A program made the position numbers and the translations under genes. From Streptomyces noursei (GTDB taxonomy: Bacteria > Actinomycetota > Actinomycetes > Streptomycetales > Streptomycetaceae): a stretch of 64,000 nt of DNA. Numbering within the stretch: position 1 is the stretch's first letter; every line of letters begins with the position of its first letter. A model generated the notes under the pieces. That model saw nothing but the letters and a program-made list of their open reading frames with translations. It was not told the DNA's origin and made no database searches. The stretch is taken from NCBI RefSeq assembly GCF_016917755.1, contig NZ_CP070326.1:5766001-5830000 (forward strand). Direction: 5' to 3'. Positions 17,692 through 26,767 of the stretch are shown piece after piece.

Positions 17692-18717
17692 TCAGCGGCC
17701 CGGGAAGGAGCGGCGGTACGCGCCCGGGGAGACGCCGAGGTGCCGTAGGAAGTGGTGGCGGAGGTTGTTGGCCGTGCCCAGGCCGCTCAGTGCGGCGATC
17801 TTCTCGATGGGCAGGCCGGTGGATTCCAGCAGCGACTGGGCGCGCGCCAGCCGCTGGTTGAGCAGCCACTGGAGCGGGGTGGTGCCGGTCGATGCCTGGA
17901 GGCGCCGGTAGAGGGTCCGGGGGCTCAGCGCCGCCCGGCGGGCCAGGTCGTCGACGGTCAGCGGCCGGTCCAGGCGGGCGCGCGCCCATTCCAGTACCGG
18001 GGCCAGGCCCTCGTCGTCGGTCGCGGGGACCGACAGGTCGATGAACTGCGCCTGGCCGCCGGGCCGGTGGGCCGGCACGACCATCCGGCGGGCGAGCTGG
18101 TTGGCGACCTTGGCGCCCAGGTCCCGGCGGACGAGGTGGAGGCACAGGTCGAGCCCGGCGGTGAGCCCGGCGCTGGTCAGGACGTCGCCCTCGTCCACGT
18201 AGAGGACCGCATCGTCGACCGTCACCTCCGGGTAGCGGGCGGCGAGTTGGGCGGTGTGCTGCCAGTGGGCGGTGGCCCGCCGGCCGTCGAGCAGTCCCGC
18301 CTCGGCGAGCGCGAAGGCTCCGGTGCACAGCGAGACCACGCGCGCGCCGGCCCGGTGGGCCCGGCGCAGGGCGGCGACCAGCGACGCGGGCAGCGGAACG
18401 CCGTCCTCCACGCAGGCGTCGGGGACGGAGGGGACGATGACGGTGGCGGCGCCCGCCAGGTCGTCGAGCCCGTGCGGGGTGTGCAGGGTCAGCCCGGCGG
18501 GCGCGGGCCCGGTCCCGTCGTCGTAGGTGCACAGGCGCAGGTCGTACCAGGGGTCGGCCAGGTCCGGCTGGGGCTTCCCGAAGACCGTGCACGGGATGCT
18601 CAGTTCGTAGAGGTCCCAGGAGGGGAGGCCGATGCCGGCGGGGACGACCACGGCGACGGTCCCCGGGCCCGCGGGGCGGGCGGTCGGCTCGGGGCTGGTG
18701 GGACGTACGGGGCTCAT
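17692..18717 (-). CDS. GlxA-family AraC-type transcriptional regulator
   Basis: 341 residues. Residues 20-200 form a DJ-1/PfpI (GATase1-like) domain: VAVVVPAGIGLPSWDLYELS, ATVIVPSV and VVSLCTGAFALAEAGLLDGR, which keeps the elbow cysteine. Residues about 240-335 form an AraC DNA-binding domain with two helix-turn-helix motifs (TVDDLARRAALSPRTLYRRL; SGLGTANNLRHHF). Divergent from the imine-reductase-like gene, so it may control it; the ligand is unknown. Confidence 0.92.
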   Translation of the reverse strand: MSPVRPTSPEPTARPAGPGTVAVVVPAGIGLPSWDLYELSIPCTVFGKPQPDLADPWYDLRLCTYDDGTGPAPAGLTLHTPHGLDDLAGAATVIVPSVPDACVEDGVPLPASLVAALRRAHRAGARVVSLCTGAFALAEAGLLDGRRATAHWQHTAQLAARYPEVTVDDAVLYVDEGDVLTSAGLTAGLDLCLHLVRRDLGAKVANQLARRMVVPAHRPGGQAQFIDLSVPATDDEGLAPVLEWARARLDRPLTVDDLARRAALSPRTLYRRLQASTGTTPLQWLLNQRLARAQSLLESTGLPIEKIAALSGLGTANNLRHHFLRHLGVSPGAYRRSFPGR

Positions 18718-18849
18718 GGGGCGAGCGTACGGGCCGGCGGGGTGGCAGGAATTTGGTGCTGGGCGTCATTCCCGTCACTGTCGCCGACGGCTCCGCGGCT
18801 GCGAACGTAGCGGTACGTGATCTTGACGCAGGAGCAAGGGAGTTGTGGG

Positions 18850-19761
18850 ATGCGCACGCAAGCTGACCGACCGGCCGTGACCGTCGTCGGACTGGGTTCG
18901 ATGGGCTCGGCACTGGCCGGCGCGCTGCTGGACCGGGGGCACCCGACCACCGTGTGGAACCGTTCCCCGGGCAGGGCCGAGGCGCTGGCCGCGCGGGGCG
19001 CGCGGGTGGCCGGGAGCGTCGCCGAGGCGGTCGAGGCAAGTCCGCTGACCCTGGTGTGCGTCCTGGACTACCCGGCGGTGCACGCCGTCCTCGACCCGGT
19101 CGCCGGGAAACTCGCCGGCAAGCAACTGGTCAACTTCACCTCCGGCGCGCCCGAGCAGGCCCACGAGGCCGCGGCCTGGGCCGCCGGGCACGGCATCGGC
19201 TACCTCGACGGCGCCATCATGACCACCCCGCCCGGGGTCGGCAGCCCGGAGATGATGTTCCTCTACAGCGGCGAACGCGCGGTCTTCGACGCCCACCGCG
19301 CCGCCCTGGAGGCCCTGGGCGACCCGCTCCACCTGGGCGCCGACCCCGGGCTCGGGTCCCTCTACGACGCCGCGCTGCTGGGCCTGATGTGGTCCACCCT
19401 GACCGGCTGGCTGCACGGCACCGCCCTGGTCGGCGCCGGGCGGACCACGGCGGCGGACGGGGCGGCGCCCACCGCGGCCACCGCCTTCACCCCGGTCGCC
19501 GCCCGCTGGCTGACCGCGGTGACCGGCTTCATGAACACCTACGCCCCCCAGGTCGACGCCGGCCGTTACCCGGGCGACGACGCCACCGTCGACGTCCAGA
19601 TCGCCGCGGTCGGGCACCTGCTGCACGCCGCGGCGGCGCGCGGGGTGGACACCGCGCTGCCGGAACTGCTCAAGGGGCTGATGGAGCGGACCGCCGCGGC
19701 CGGGCACGGCTCCGACAGCTACGCCAGCGTCATCGAGGTGCTGCGCGGCCCCGCGGCCTGA
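18850..19761 (+). CDS. Imine-reductase-like NADPH-dependent oxidoreductase
   Basis: 303 residues from ATG 18850 (MRTQADRPAVTVV), with AAGGGAG upstream. The N-terminal Rossmann fold has VVGLGSMGSALAGALLDRGH and TTVWNRSPGRA, and the substrate region has GYLDGAIMTTPP and LYSGE. These are the signatures of the imine reductase branch of the beta-hydroxyacid dehydrogenase family, rather than 3-hydroxyisobutyrate dehydrogenase. The C-terminal helical domain would form the domain-swapped dimer. The native substrate is unknown. Divergent from the GlxA-type regulator; the 3' end is 16 nt from the convergent P-type ATPase gene. Confidence 0.88.
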   Translation: MRTQADRPAVTVVGLGSMGSALAGALLDRGHPTTVWNRSPGRAEALAARGARVAGSVAEAVEASPLTLVCVLDYPAVHAVLDPVAGKLAGKQLVNFTSGAPEQAHEAAAWAAGHGIGYLDGAIMTTPPGVGSPEMMFLYSGERAVFDAHRAALEALGDPLHLGADPGLGSLYDAALLGLMWSTLTGWLHGTALVGAGRTTAADGAAPTAATAFTPVAARWLTAVTGFMNTYAPQVDAGRYPGDDATVDVQIAAVGHLLHAAAARGVDTALPELLKGLMERTAAAGHGSDSYASVIEVLRGPAA

Positions 19762-19777
19762 CCCGGCCGGCCCCGGC

Positions 19778-22204
19778 TCACACCGGGAACCGCTTCCCCA
19801 CCCACCGCCAGGCGACCTCCAGCAGCAGCGCCGCCACCGCCGCGATCGCCACCGCCGTCCACGGCATCGTCGTCCCCACCAGCCGCAGGGCGAAGAAGGT
19901 CTGCAGCCACGGCGTCGCCAGGACGGTCAGGAATCCCAGCCCCATCAGCAGCACCAGGCCGATCCGCCACCAGGTGTACGGGCGGGCGATGATCGCCAGG
20001 ACGTACAAGGCGGTCAGGAAGAGGGTCAGGGTGGCGGCGCTGGTCTGCGCGGGGAGGGCGTCCGGGCCGGAGTAGTAGGCGCGGGCCAGCAGGTAGGTGG
20101 TGAACGCCGCGAGGCCGGTGATGAGGCCGGACGGGATGGCGTAGCGCATCACCCGGCGGACGAAGTGCGGGCGGGCGCGCTCCTTGTTCGGCGCCAGCGC
20201 CAGGAAGAAGGCGGGGATGCCGATGGTCAGCGTCGACAGCAGCGTCAGGTGCCGGGGCAGGTACGGGTAGGGGATCTGACAGACGGCCACCAGGATGGCC
20301 AGCAGCACTGAGTAGACGGTCTTGGTGAGGAAGAGGGTGGCGACCCGGGTGATGTTGCCGATCACCCGGCGGCCCTCCGCCACCACCGACGGCAGGGTCG
20401 CGAAGCTGTTGTTCAGCAGCACGATCTGGGCCACCGCCCGGGTCGCCTCGGAGCCGGAGCCCATGGCGACGCCGATGTCGGCGTCCTTGAGCGCCAGCAC
20501 GTCGTTGACGCCGTCGCCGGTCATCGCCACGTGGTGGCCGCGGGACTGCAGCGCCCCGACCATGTCCCGCTTCTGTTGGGGCGTGACCCGGCCGAAGACG
20601 GCGCCCTCTTCGAGGGCCCGGGCCATCGCGTCGGGGTCGTCGTGCGGCAGGTGCCGGGCGTCCACTGGCGCATCGGCGCCGGGCAGCCCCAGTTTGCCGG
20701 CGACCGCGCCCACCGACACCGCGTTGTCGCCGGAGATCACCTTGGCCTGGACGCCCTGCTCGGCGAAGTAGCGCAGGGTCTCGGGGGCGTCCGGGCGCAG
20801 CCGCTGCTCCAGGACGACCAGGGCGGCCGGCCGCACCTCGTGGGCGACGTCGGGGTGGTCCAGCGGCCGGGTGGCGCCGGCCAGCAGCAGGACGCGCAGG
20901 CCCTGGGCGTTGAGCCGGTCGATCTCGGGCAGCGCCGGGTCGTCGCCGGGCAGCAGCACGTCCGGCGCACCCAGCAGCCAGGACGAGCGCTGCCCGCCGG
21001 GCTCCTCGAAGGCCGCTCCGCTGTACTTGCGGGCGGAGGAGAAGGGCAGGGTGCCGGTGCACCGCCAGGAATCGGGGGCCGGGTAGGCGTCGACGACGGC
21101 CTGGAGGGAGGCGTTGGGGTGCGGGTCGGAGGCGCCGAAGGCGCCGAGCACCTGCCGCAGGCGGGCCGGTTCGTGAGCGCCGTCGCCCAGGGGACGCAGC
21201 TCGCTGACGTCCATGCCGCCCTCGGTCAGCGTGCCGGTCTTGTCCAGGCAGACCACGTCCACCCGGGCCAGGCCCTCGATCGCCGGCAGCTCCTGCACCA
21301 GGCACTGCCGGCGGCCGAGCCGGATGACGCCGATGGCGAAGGCGACCGAGGTCAGCAGGACCAGCCCCTCGGGGATCATCGGCACGATCCCGGCGACCAT
21401 CCGCCGGACCGCGGCGTCGACCGGCAGCCCCAGGGTCAGCAGGTGACTGCAGATCAGCCCCAGCGCGGTCGGGATCATCATCCAGGTCACGTACTTGAGG
21501 ATCTGGCTGATGCCGGAGCGCAGTTCGGAGTGGACCAGGGTGAACCGGCTGGCCTCCTCGGCGAGCTGCGCCGCGTACGCCGCCCGGCCGACCTTGGTCG
21601 CGGTGAACGCGCCGCCGCCCGCGACGACGAAGCTGCCGGACATCACCGGGTCGCCCGGCTTCTTCAGCACCGGGTCCGCCTCGCCGGTCAGCAGCGACTC
21701 GTCGATCTCCAGGCCGTCGGTCTCCAGCACCTCGCCGTCGACGATCACCTTGTCGCCCGGACCGAGCTCGATGACGTCGTCGAGGACCACCTCGGAGGTG
21801 GGGATCTCGGCGGCGGTCCCGTCGCGGCGGACGGTCGGCCGGGCCTCGCCGATCAGGGCCAGGCTGTCCAGGGTCTGCTTGGCGCGCAGCTCCTGGAGGA
21901 TGCCGATGCCGGTGTTGGCGATGATGACGAAGCCGAACAGGCCGTCCTGGATCGGCCCGACGATCAGGATGATCACGAAGAGCACGCCGATGATGGCGTT
22001 GAACCGGGTGAAGACGTTGCCGCGGACGATGTCCGCGGTCGAGCGGGAGGACCGCGCAGGGACGTCGTTGACCTCGCCCCTGGCCACCCGTTCGGCGACC
22101 TCGGCGGCGGTCAGGCCGCGCCGCGCCACCTCCAGGTCGGCCTCGCCGGCGCGCCGCCCGCCGGGCTCCGGTTGCTCGACTTCGGTCTGCGCCGGGTCCG
22201 TCAT
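19778..22204 (-). CDS. P-type cation-transporting ATPase (HAD-IC family)
   Basis: 808 residues. In order: a cytoplasmic N-domain (GLTAAEVAERVARGEVND), TM1-2, the actuator domain with LTGEADPV, TM3-4 with the ion-site motif VPMIPEGLVLL, the phosphorylation site CLDKTGTLTEGG, the nucleotide domain, the hinge TGDGVNDVLALKDADIGVAMG, then six C-terminal TM segments. The PEGL version of the TM4 motif and the ten-helix layout place it near bacterial Ca2+/Mn2+-type transporters; the ion is not certain. Downstream of the DUF2530 gene on the same strand. Confidence 0.93.
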   Translation of the reverse strand: MTDPAQTEVEQPEPGGRRAGEADLEVARRGLTAAEVAERVARGEVNDVPARSSRSTADIVRGNVFTRFNAIIGVLFVIILIVGPIQDGLFGFVIIANTGIGILQELRAKQTLDSLALIGEARPTVRRDGTAAEIPTSEVVLDDVIELGPGDKVIVDGEVLETDGLEIDESLLTGEADPVLKKPGDPVMSGSFVVAGGGAFTATKVGRAAYAAQLAEEASRFTLVHSELRSGISQILKYVTWMMIPTALGLICSHLLTLGLPVDAAVRRMVAGIVPMIPEGLVLLTSVAFAIGVIRLGRRQCLVQELPAIEGLARVDVVCLDKTGTLTEGGMDVSELRPLGDGAHEPARLRQVLGAFGASDPHPNASLQAVVDAYPAPDSWRCTGTLPFSSARKYSGAAFEEPGGQRSSWLLGAPDVLLPGDDPALPEIDRLNAQGLRVLLLAGATRPLDHPDVAHEVRPAALVVLEQRLRPDAPETLRYFAEQGVQAKVISGDNAVSVGAVAGKLGLPGADAPVDARHLPHDDPDAMARALEEGAVFGRVTPQQKRDMVGALQSRGHHVAMTGDGVNDVLALKDADIGVAMGSGSEATRAVAQIVLLNNSFATLPSVVAEGRRVIGNITRVATLFLTKTVYSVLLAILVAVCQIPYPYLPRHLTLLSTLTIGIPAFFLALAPNKERARPHFVRRVMRYAIPSGLITGLAAFTTYLLARAYYSGPDALPAQTSAATLTLFLTALYVLAIIARPYTWWRIGLVLLMGLGFLTVLATPWLQTFFALRLVGTTMPWTAVAIAAVAALLLEVAWRWVGKRFPV

Positions 22205-22345
22205 GCCCTAGACGTTACGGGCGAATTGCCCGCTTCACCCGCTGGCGGTCGACAGAAGCGGTGTGGGGGTTCTGTCCGGTTTCGCGGCAACCCCGGGCGG
22301 GTGGACGGCGTCCGGCCGCGGCCCGGAGGGAGGTGTGGGGGTGCG

Positions 22346-22609
22346 TCAGGAGGCGTCGGTCGCCGCGGCCGCCGCCCGCTTGATCGCGGCGTCCCGCTTG
22401 CGCACGTACCAGATGCCCAGCAGGCCGAGCCCGCCGCCGGCCAGGCAGGTCCACACGAGCCAGGTGCGGTCGTGGTCGGCGTACCAGCCGTAGAAGGGCA
22501 GCTGGGCGAGGAAGAGTACGAACCAGATGATGGTGCCGCCGGTGATCGTGCCGACGACGGGACCTTCGAGGGGCGCCGGGGCCGCGCGCAGTTCGGACTT
22601 CTTCCACAT
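22346..22609 (-). CDS. DUF2530-family small membrane protein
   Basis: 87 residues from ATG 22609. Two hydrophobic helices (VGTITGGTIIWFVLFLAQL and TWLVWTCLAGGGLGLLGIW) separated by YGWYADHDR, followed by a basic tail RKRDAAIKRAAAAATDAS. It matches the actinobacterial DUF2530 proteins usually found near this NCS2 permease. No known function. It may be co-transcribed with the P-type ATPase 141 nt downstream. Confidence 0.82.
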   Translation of the reverse strand: MWKKSELRAAPAPLEGPVVGTITGGTIIWFVLFLAQLPFYGWYADHDRTWLVWTCLAGGGLGLLGIWYVRKRDAAIKRAAAAATDAS

Positions 22610-22932
22610 GGGGCTCAGCTTACGGGGCCGGGGGCGGTGTCGATCCGGGCCCGCCCCCGAGGGCGTTCCTCCGGGCCCCAGAAGGGTCTACGCGCGGAGA
22701 TAGCGATCAACGAATTGTTTATTCATACTGAACCTTTCTGGAGCTGACTGGTTCGGATCGTTGATTCCTCCAATCTGATCCCTTCAGACTGTTCCAGTTC
22801 ATTGGTTGCTCTCCCGCCGCCTGTGCGTGTCCCGGCCTCGGGCGCACCCGGTGGATCACGGCCGGATCCTGATCCATCGGGCGCAATCCCGAGATCCCGC
22901 GCCTGCCCCGGCCCGTACGACTGAGGTCCCGC
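22610..22932. promoter_or_regulatory. Locally AT-richer spacer upstream of the purine permease, with an 8-bp inverted repeat
   Basis: No gene seen. Around 22690-22800 the sequence is markedly less GC-rich than its surroundings. ATCAACGA (22707-22714) is repeated inverted as TCGTTGAT (22759-22766), and a small hairpin TCTGA...TCAGA lies near 22775-22795. These fit a promoter/operator for the NCS2 permease. A canonical purine riboswitch core was looked for and not found. Confidence 0.4.
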
Positions 22933-24405
22933 ATGTCGCCCTCGACCACCACGCCGGTCGACGCCCTGAAGAGTCCTGGCCCCCAGCCGCCCAAGAACGG
23001 CCTCGACCGCTTCTTCAAGATCTCCGAGCGGGGGTCGACGGTCGGCCGCGAACTGCGCGGCGGACTGGCCACGTTCTTCGCGATGGCCTACATCGTCGTG
23101 CTGAACCCGATCATCCTCGGTGCCGGCGTCGACAAATACGGCCACCACCTGGACAACGGCCAGCTGGTCACCGCCACCGCCCTGATGGCCGGTCTGGGCA
23201 CGATCCTGATGGGCCTGATGGGCAACGTCCCGATCGCCATCGCCGCCGGCCTGGGCATCAACGCCGTGGTCTCGCTCCAGCTCGCGCCCAAGATGAGCTG
23301 GCCGGACGCGATGGGCATGGTGGTGCTCGCCGGCCTGGTGCTGATGATCCTGGTGGCCTCCGGGCTCCGGCAGCGGGTCATGGACGCCATCCCGGGCGGG
23401 CTGCGGCGGGCCATCGCGATCGGCATCGGCCTGTTCATCTCGCTGGTCGGCCTGGTCGACGCGGGCTTCGTCAGCCGCAACCCGGACGCCGCGCACACCA
23501 CCGTCCCGCTCGGCCTGGGCCAGGGCGGTCAGCTCAAGGGCTGGCCGGTGCTGGTCTTCGTGCTCGGCCTGGCGCTGATGTTCGTGCTGACCGTGCGCAA
23601 GACCAAGGGCGCGATCCTGATCGGGATGGTCACCATGGCCATCGTCGCGATCATCATCAACGCGGTGGCGAACATCCCGGACGCGTCCTGGGGGCTGGCC
23701 GTCCCGAACGTCCCGGACAAGATCGTCGGCGCGCCCGACTTCGGGCTGATCGGGCACATCAGCCTCTTCGGCGGCTTCAAGGAAGTCGGCGTGCTGACCG
23801 GCTGCCTGTTCGTCTTCACCGTCCTGCTGTCCGGCTTCTTCGACGCGATGGGCACCATCATCGGCGTCGGCGAGGAGGCCGGGCTGCTGGACAACGAGAC
23901 CGGCAACCTGCCGAACATGGGCCGGATCCTGATGGCGGACGGCATCGCGGTCGCCGGCGGCGGCTTCGGCTCGGCCTCCGCCAACACCTGCTTCGTGGAG
24001 TCCACCGCCGGCGTCGGCGAGGGCGCCCGCACGGGCCTGGCCAACCTGGTCACCGGCGGACTGTTCCTGCTCGCGCTGATCTTCACGCCGCTGGCGACGG
24101 TCGTCCCCTCGCAGGCCGCCACGCCCGCGCTGCTGGTCGTCGGCTTCCTGATCATGGCCTCGAACGTCCGGGACATCGACTGGAGCGACTTCACCGTCGC
24201 GATCCCGGCGTTCCTGACCATCGCCACGATGCCGTTCACCTACAGCATCACCAACGGCATCGGCATCGGTGTGCTGGCCTTCATCCTGCTGCGGGCGGCC
24301 ACCGGCCGCGTCAAGGAGATCCCGTGGCTGCTGAACGCGGTCGGGCTCTGCTTCCTGGTCTACTTCCTGCTCAACCCGATCGAGCAGGTGCTCGGGGTGA
24401 AGTAG
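22933..24405 (+). CDS. NCS2-family (AzgA/PbuG-like) purine permease
   Basis: 490 residues from ATG 22933, preceded by GAGGT. About twelve to fourteen hydrophobic segments. Family landmarks: the N-terminal GGLATFFAMAYIVVLNPIIL, VLLSGFFDAMGTIIGVGEE and SASANTCFVESTAGVGEGAR. These place it in the adenine/guanine/hypoxanthine permease branch rather than the uracil/xanthine branch. Inner-membrane, probably proton-coupled purine base uptake. Confidence 0.92.
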   Translation: MSPSTTTPVDALKSPGPQPPKNGLDRFFKISERGSTVGRELRGGLATFFAMAYIVVLNPIILGAGVDKYGHHLDNGQLVTATALMAGLGTILMGLMGNVPIAIAAGLGINAVVSLQLAPKMSWPDAMGMVVLAGLVLMILVASGLRQRVMDAIPGGLRRAIAIGIGLFISLVGLVDAGFVSRNPDAAHTTVPLGLGQGGQLKGWPVLVFVLGLALMFVLTVRKTKGAILIGMVTMAIVAIIINAVANIPDASWGLAVPNVPDKIVGAPDFGLIGHISLFGGFKEVGVLTGCLFVFTVLLSGFFDAMGTIIGVGEEAGLLDNETGNLPNMGRILMADGIAVAGGGFGSASANTCFVESTAGVGEGARTGLANLVTGGLFLLALIFTPLATVVPSQAATPALLVVGFLIMASNVRDIDWSDFTVAIPAFLTIATMPFTYSITNGIGIGVLAFILLRAATGRVKEIPWLLNAVGLCFLVYFLLNPIEQVLGVK

Positions 24406-24470
24406 CGGGAGGGCCGGCGCGCAGCGCCGTCTCCTGGGGGTGGAGGTCGGGCGACGGGCGGGCGGACCCC

Positions 24471-24671
24471 TTACGAGGGTCCGGGCGCCGGCCCCCAGCC
24501 GTGCAGCTGCTCGGTCGCGTCGACCGAGCTCGACAACCGTTCATCGAAGTCCTCGCGGATGAGCGTCCGGACCACATAGTCCTGGACGCTCATTCCGCGT
24601 TTTGCGGCGTGCTGCCCAAGGCGCTCCAGCAGCTCCCCGTCCACGCGCAGGCTGAGCACTCTCGATCCCAT
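24471..24671 (-). CDS. Ribbon-helix-helix (CopG/Arc-like) protein
   Basis: 66 residues from ATG 24671 (MGSRVLSLRVDGELLERLGQ). The first beta strand VLSLRVDG and helices LLERLGQHAAKRG and SVQDYVVRTLIRED form a complete ribbon-helix-helix domain, so DNA binding as a dimer is expected. No toxin gene adjoins it. A plausible N-terminal extension, MSEDVAESDTPDRAVQG, is encoded immediately upstream in another frame, suggesting an ancestral longer protein and a small indel at the junction. Confidence 0.75.
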   Translation of the reverse strand: MGSRVLSLRVDGELLERLGQHAAKRGMSVQDYVVRTLIREDFDERLSSSVDATEQLHGWGPAPGPS

Positions 24672-24781
24672 ACCGACACGGTCCCTGCACGGCGCGGTCA
24701 GGTGTGTCGCTTTCCGCGACGTCCTCACTCATACGGGTGATCCCGGGGTGCTCCCCGGAGGGCCCCGGACCGCCGCTTTCC

Positions 24782-24794
24782 TTAGAAAGGCTAA
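24782..24794. promoter_or_regulatory. Palindromic operator candidate for the MarR regulator
   Basis: TTAG-AAAGG-CTAA lies just 5' of the MarR start in a locally AT-rich stretch (24775-24812), and a further CTAA follows at 24804-24807. MarR proteins commonly bind such sites next to their own genes, so autoregulation of the MarR/MFS pair is inferred. Confidence 0.4.
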
Positions 24795-24800
24795 TGAGCT

Positions 24801-25250
24801 ATGCTAAAGACCATGCCGGAACTGTCCAACGGCGTCGACGCTGATGCCGTGAACGCGCTGCGGTCCGCCGTGATGCGGCTGTCGCGCCGTCTGAAACACC
24901 AGCGGGTCGACGAGTCGCTGAGCCCCACCGAGATGTCGGTGCTCGGCACCCTCGCCCGATGCGGTCGCGCCACCCCCGGCGAGCTGGCCCGCAAGGAGCA
25001 CGTCCAACCGCCGTCGATGACCCGGATCGTGGCGATGCTGGAGGCCAAGGGGCTGGTCCGGCTGGAGGCGCACCCCGACGACCGCCGGCAGAAGGTGGTC
25101 ACCCAGACCGAACAGGCCGAGGCGATGCTCGAGGAGAGCCGCCGCAAGCGCAACGCCTGGCTCGCCGAACTGGCCTCCGGGCTGGACGAGGACGAGTGGG
25201 CCAAGCTGCGGGACGCCGCGCCCGTACTGGAGAAACTCGCGCAGCTGTAG
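24801..25250 (+). CDS. MarR-family transcriptional regulator
   Basis: 149 residues. Winged helix: LSPTEMSVLGTLARCGRATPGELARKE is the helix-turn-helix region, SMTRIVAMLEAKGLVRLEA the recognition helix, and HPDDRRQKVV the beta wing with the conserved DxR. The start is taken at ATG 24801, with AAAGG 10 nt upstream; ATG 24813 is an alternative. It lies 28 nt before the MFS gene on the same strand, so it is likely the local repressor. Confidence 0.92.
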   Translation: MLKTMPELSNGVDADAVNALRSAVMRLSRRLKHQRVDESLSPTEMSVLGTLARCGRATPGELARKEHVQPPSMTRIVAMLEAKGLVRLEAHPDDRRQKVVTQTEQAEAMLEESRRKRNAWLAELASGLDEDEWAKLRDAAPVLEKLAQL

Positions 25251-25278
25251 ACCCCAGGCTTAAGGAGGCGAACCCACT

Positions 25279-26724
25279 TTGAGTACGGGAAACGGAGCAC
25301 CCTCCGCACCCGCACCGAACTCCCACAACGACACGGTCACCGACGACGCGACCGCGACCACCCCGGGCCCCACCGAGGCCCCCGGTGTCGCCACCGGCCA
25401 CGCCGCCACACCGCGCACGGGCATGTTCAGCTCCCTCCGCATACGCAACTACCGCCTCTTCGCCACCGGCCAGGTGGTCTCCAACACCGGCACCTGGATG
25501 CAGCGCATCGCCCAGGACTGGCTGGTGCTCAGCCTCACCGGCTCGTCCGGCGCGGTCGGCATCACCACCGCGCTCCAGTTCCTGCCGATGCTCCTCTTCG
25601 GCCTCTACGGCGGCGTCCTCACCGACCGCTTCGCCAAGCGCAAGCTGCTGCTGTGCACCCAGTCCGCGATGGGCCTGACCGGCCTGGCGCTGGCCGGCCT
25701 CACCCTCAGCGGCCAGGTGCAGGTCTGGCACGTCTACGCCGGCGCCTTCCTCCTCGGCCTGGTCACCGTCGTCGACAACCCGGCCCGGCAGGCGTTCGTC
25801 TCCGAGATGGTCGGCCAGCGCGACCTGCGCAACGCGGTCAGCCTGAACTCCGCCAACTTCCAGTCCGCCCGGCTGATCGGGCCGGCCGTCGCCGGCGTCC
25901 TGATCACCGCCTTCGGCAGCGGCTGGGCCTTCCTCTTCAACGGCCTGTCGTTCCTCGCCCCGCTCACCGGCCTGCTGATGATGCGCACCGCCGAACTCCA
26001 CAAGGTGGACCGGGTCCCGCGCAGCAAGGGGCAGCTGCGGGAGGGCCTGGCCTACGTCCGCCAGCACCCCGAACTGATCTGGCCCATCGTCCTGGTCGGC
26101 TTCATCGGCACCTTCGGCTTCAACTTCCCGATCTGGCTGACCGCCTTCACCTACAAGGTCTTCCACGCCGGCGCCGGTACGTACGCGCTGTTCAACGGCC
26201 TGATGGCGGCCGGTTCGCTGATCGGCGCGCTGCTCGCGGCCCGCCGGGCCGGCTCCCGGCTGCGGATGCTGGTCGGCGCCGCACTGGTCTTCGGCCTGCT
26301 GGAGTGCGTGGCCGCCCTGGCGCCGGGCTTCTGGGTCTTCGCGGCGCTGCTCGCCCCGATCGGCATGGTCGGCCTGACGATCAACGTCACGGCCAACTCC
26401 AGCGTCCAGATGGCCACCGACCCGGCGATGCGCGGCCGGGTGATGAGCCTGTTCATGATGGTCTTCATGGGCGGCACGCCGCTGGGTGCGCCGCTGGTCG
26501 GCTGGGTCACCGACACCTGCGGCCCCCGGGTCGGCTTCCTCGCCGGCGGGGTGGTCTCCATGGCGGCCGCGGCCCTGGTCGGCCTGTTCCTGGCCCGGTC
26601 CGGCGGACTGCGGCTCAAGATCGACCTGCGGCGCGGGCACCAGCACGTGGCGTTCGTCCCGCGGATGCGCGCCACCGGGGCGCCCGACGAGGCACCGGAG
26701 AAGAAACTGACGGCGGCGGCCTAG
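25279..26724 (+). CDS. MFS efflux transporter (enterobactin-exporter/DHA3-like)
   Basis: 481 residues from TTG 25279, fixed by TAAGGAGG ten nt upstream. Residues 1-48 are a polar Thr/Ala/Pro-rich N-terminus. Twelve TM segments follow, with GVLTDRFAKRKLL as the signature loop after TM2 and LVTVVDNPARQAFVSEMV in the first half, typical of the DHA3/EntS-like group. Probably drug or metabolite efflux under control of the MarR gene before it. Confidence 0.92.
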   Translation: MSTGNGAPSAPAPNSHNDTVTDDATATTPGPTEAPGVATGHAATPRTGMFSSLRIRNYRLFATGQVVSNTGTWMQRIAQDWLVLSLTGSSGAVGITTALQFLPMLLFGLYGGVLTDRFAKRKLLLCTQSAMGLTGLALAGLTLSGQVQVWHVYAGAFLLGLVTVVDNPARQAFVSEMVGQRDLRNAVSLNSANFQSARLIGPAVAGVLITAFGSGWAFLFNGLSFLAPLTGLLMMRTAELHKVDRVPRSKGQLREGLAYVRQHPELIWPIVLVGFIGTFGFNFPIWLTAFTYKVFHAGAGTYALFNGLMAAGSLIGALLAARRAGSRLRMLVGAALVFGLLECVAALAPGFWVFAALLAPIGMVGLTINVTANSSVQMATDPAMRGRVMSLFMMVFMGGTPLGAPLVGWVTDTCGPRVGFLAGGVVSMAAAALVGLFLARSGGLRLKIDLRRGHQHVAFVPRMRATGAPDEAPEKKLTAAA

Positions 26725-26767
26725 GGTTCGCCGGGCACGGCGGCGGTCCGGGGGCAACACTGGCCCC

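Noticed and set aside
22610..22932. Purine riboswitch upstream of the NCS2 permease
   Set aside because: The conserved junction and loop elements of the purine aptamer are not present; only simple inverted repeats are seen.
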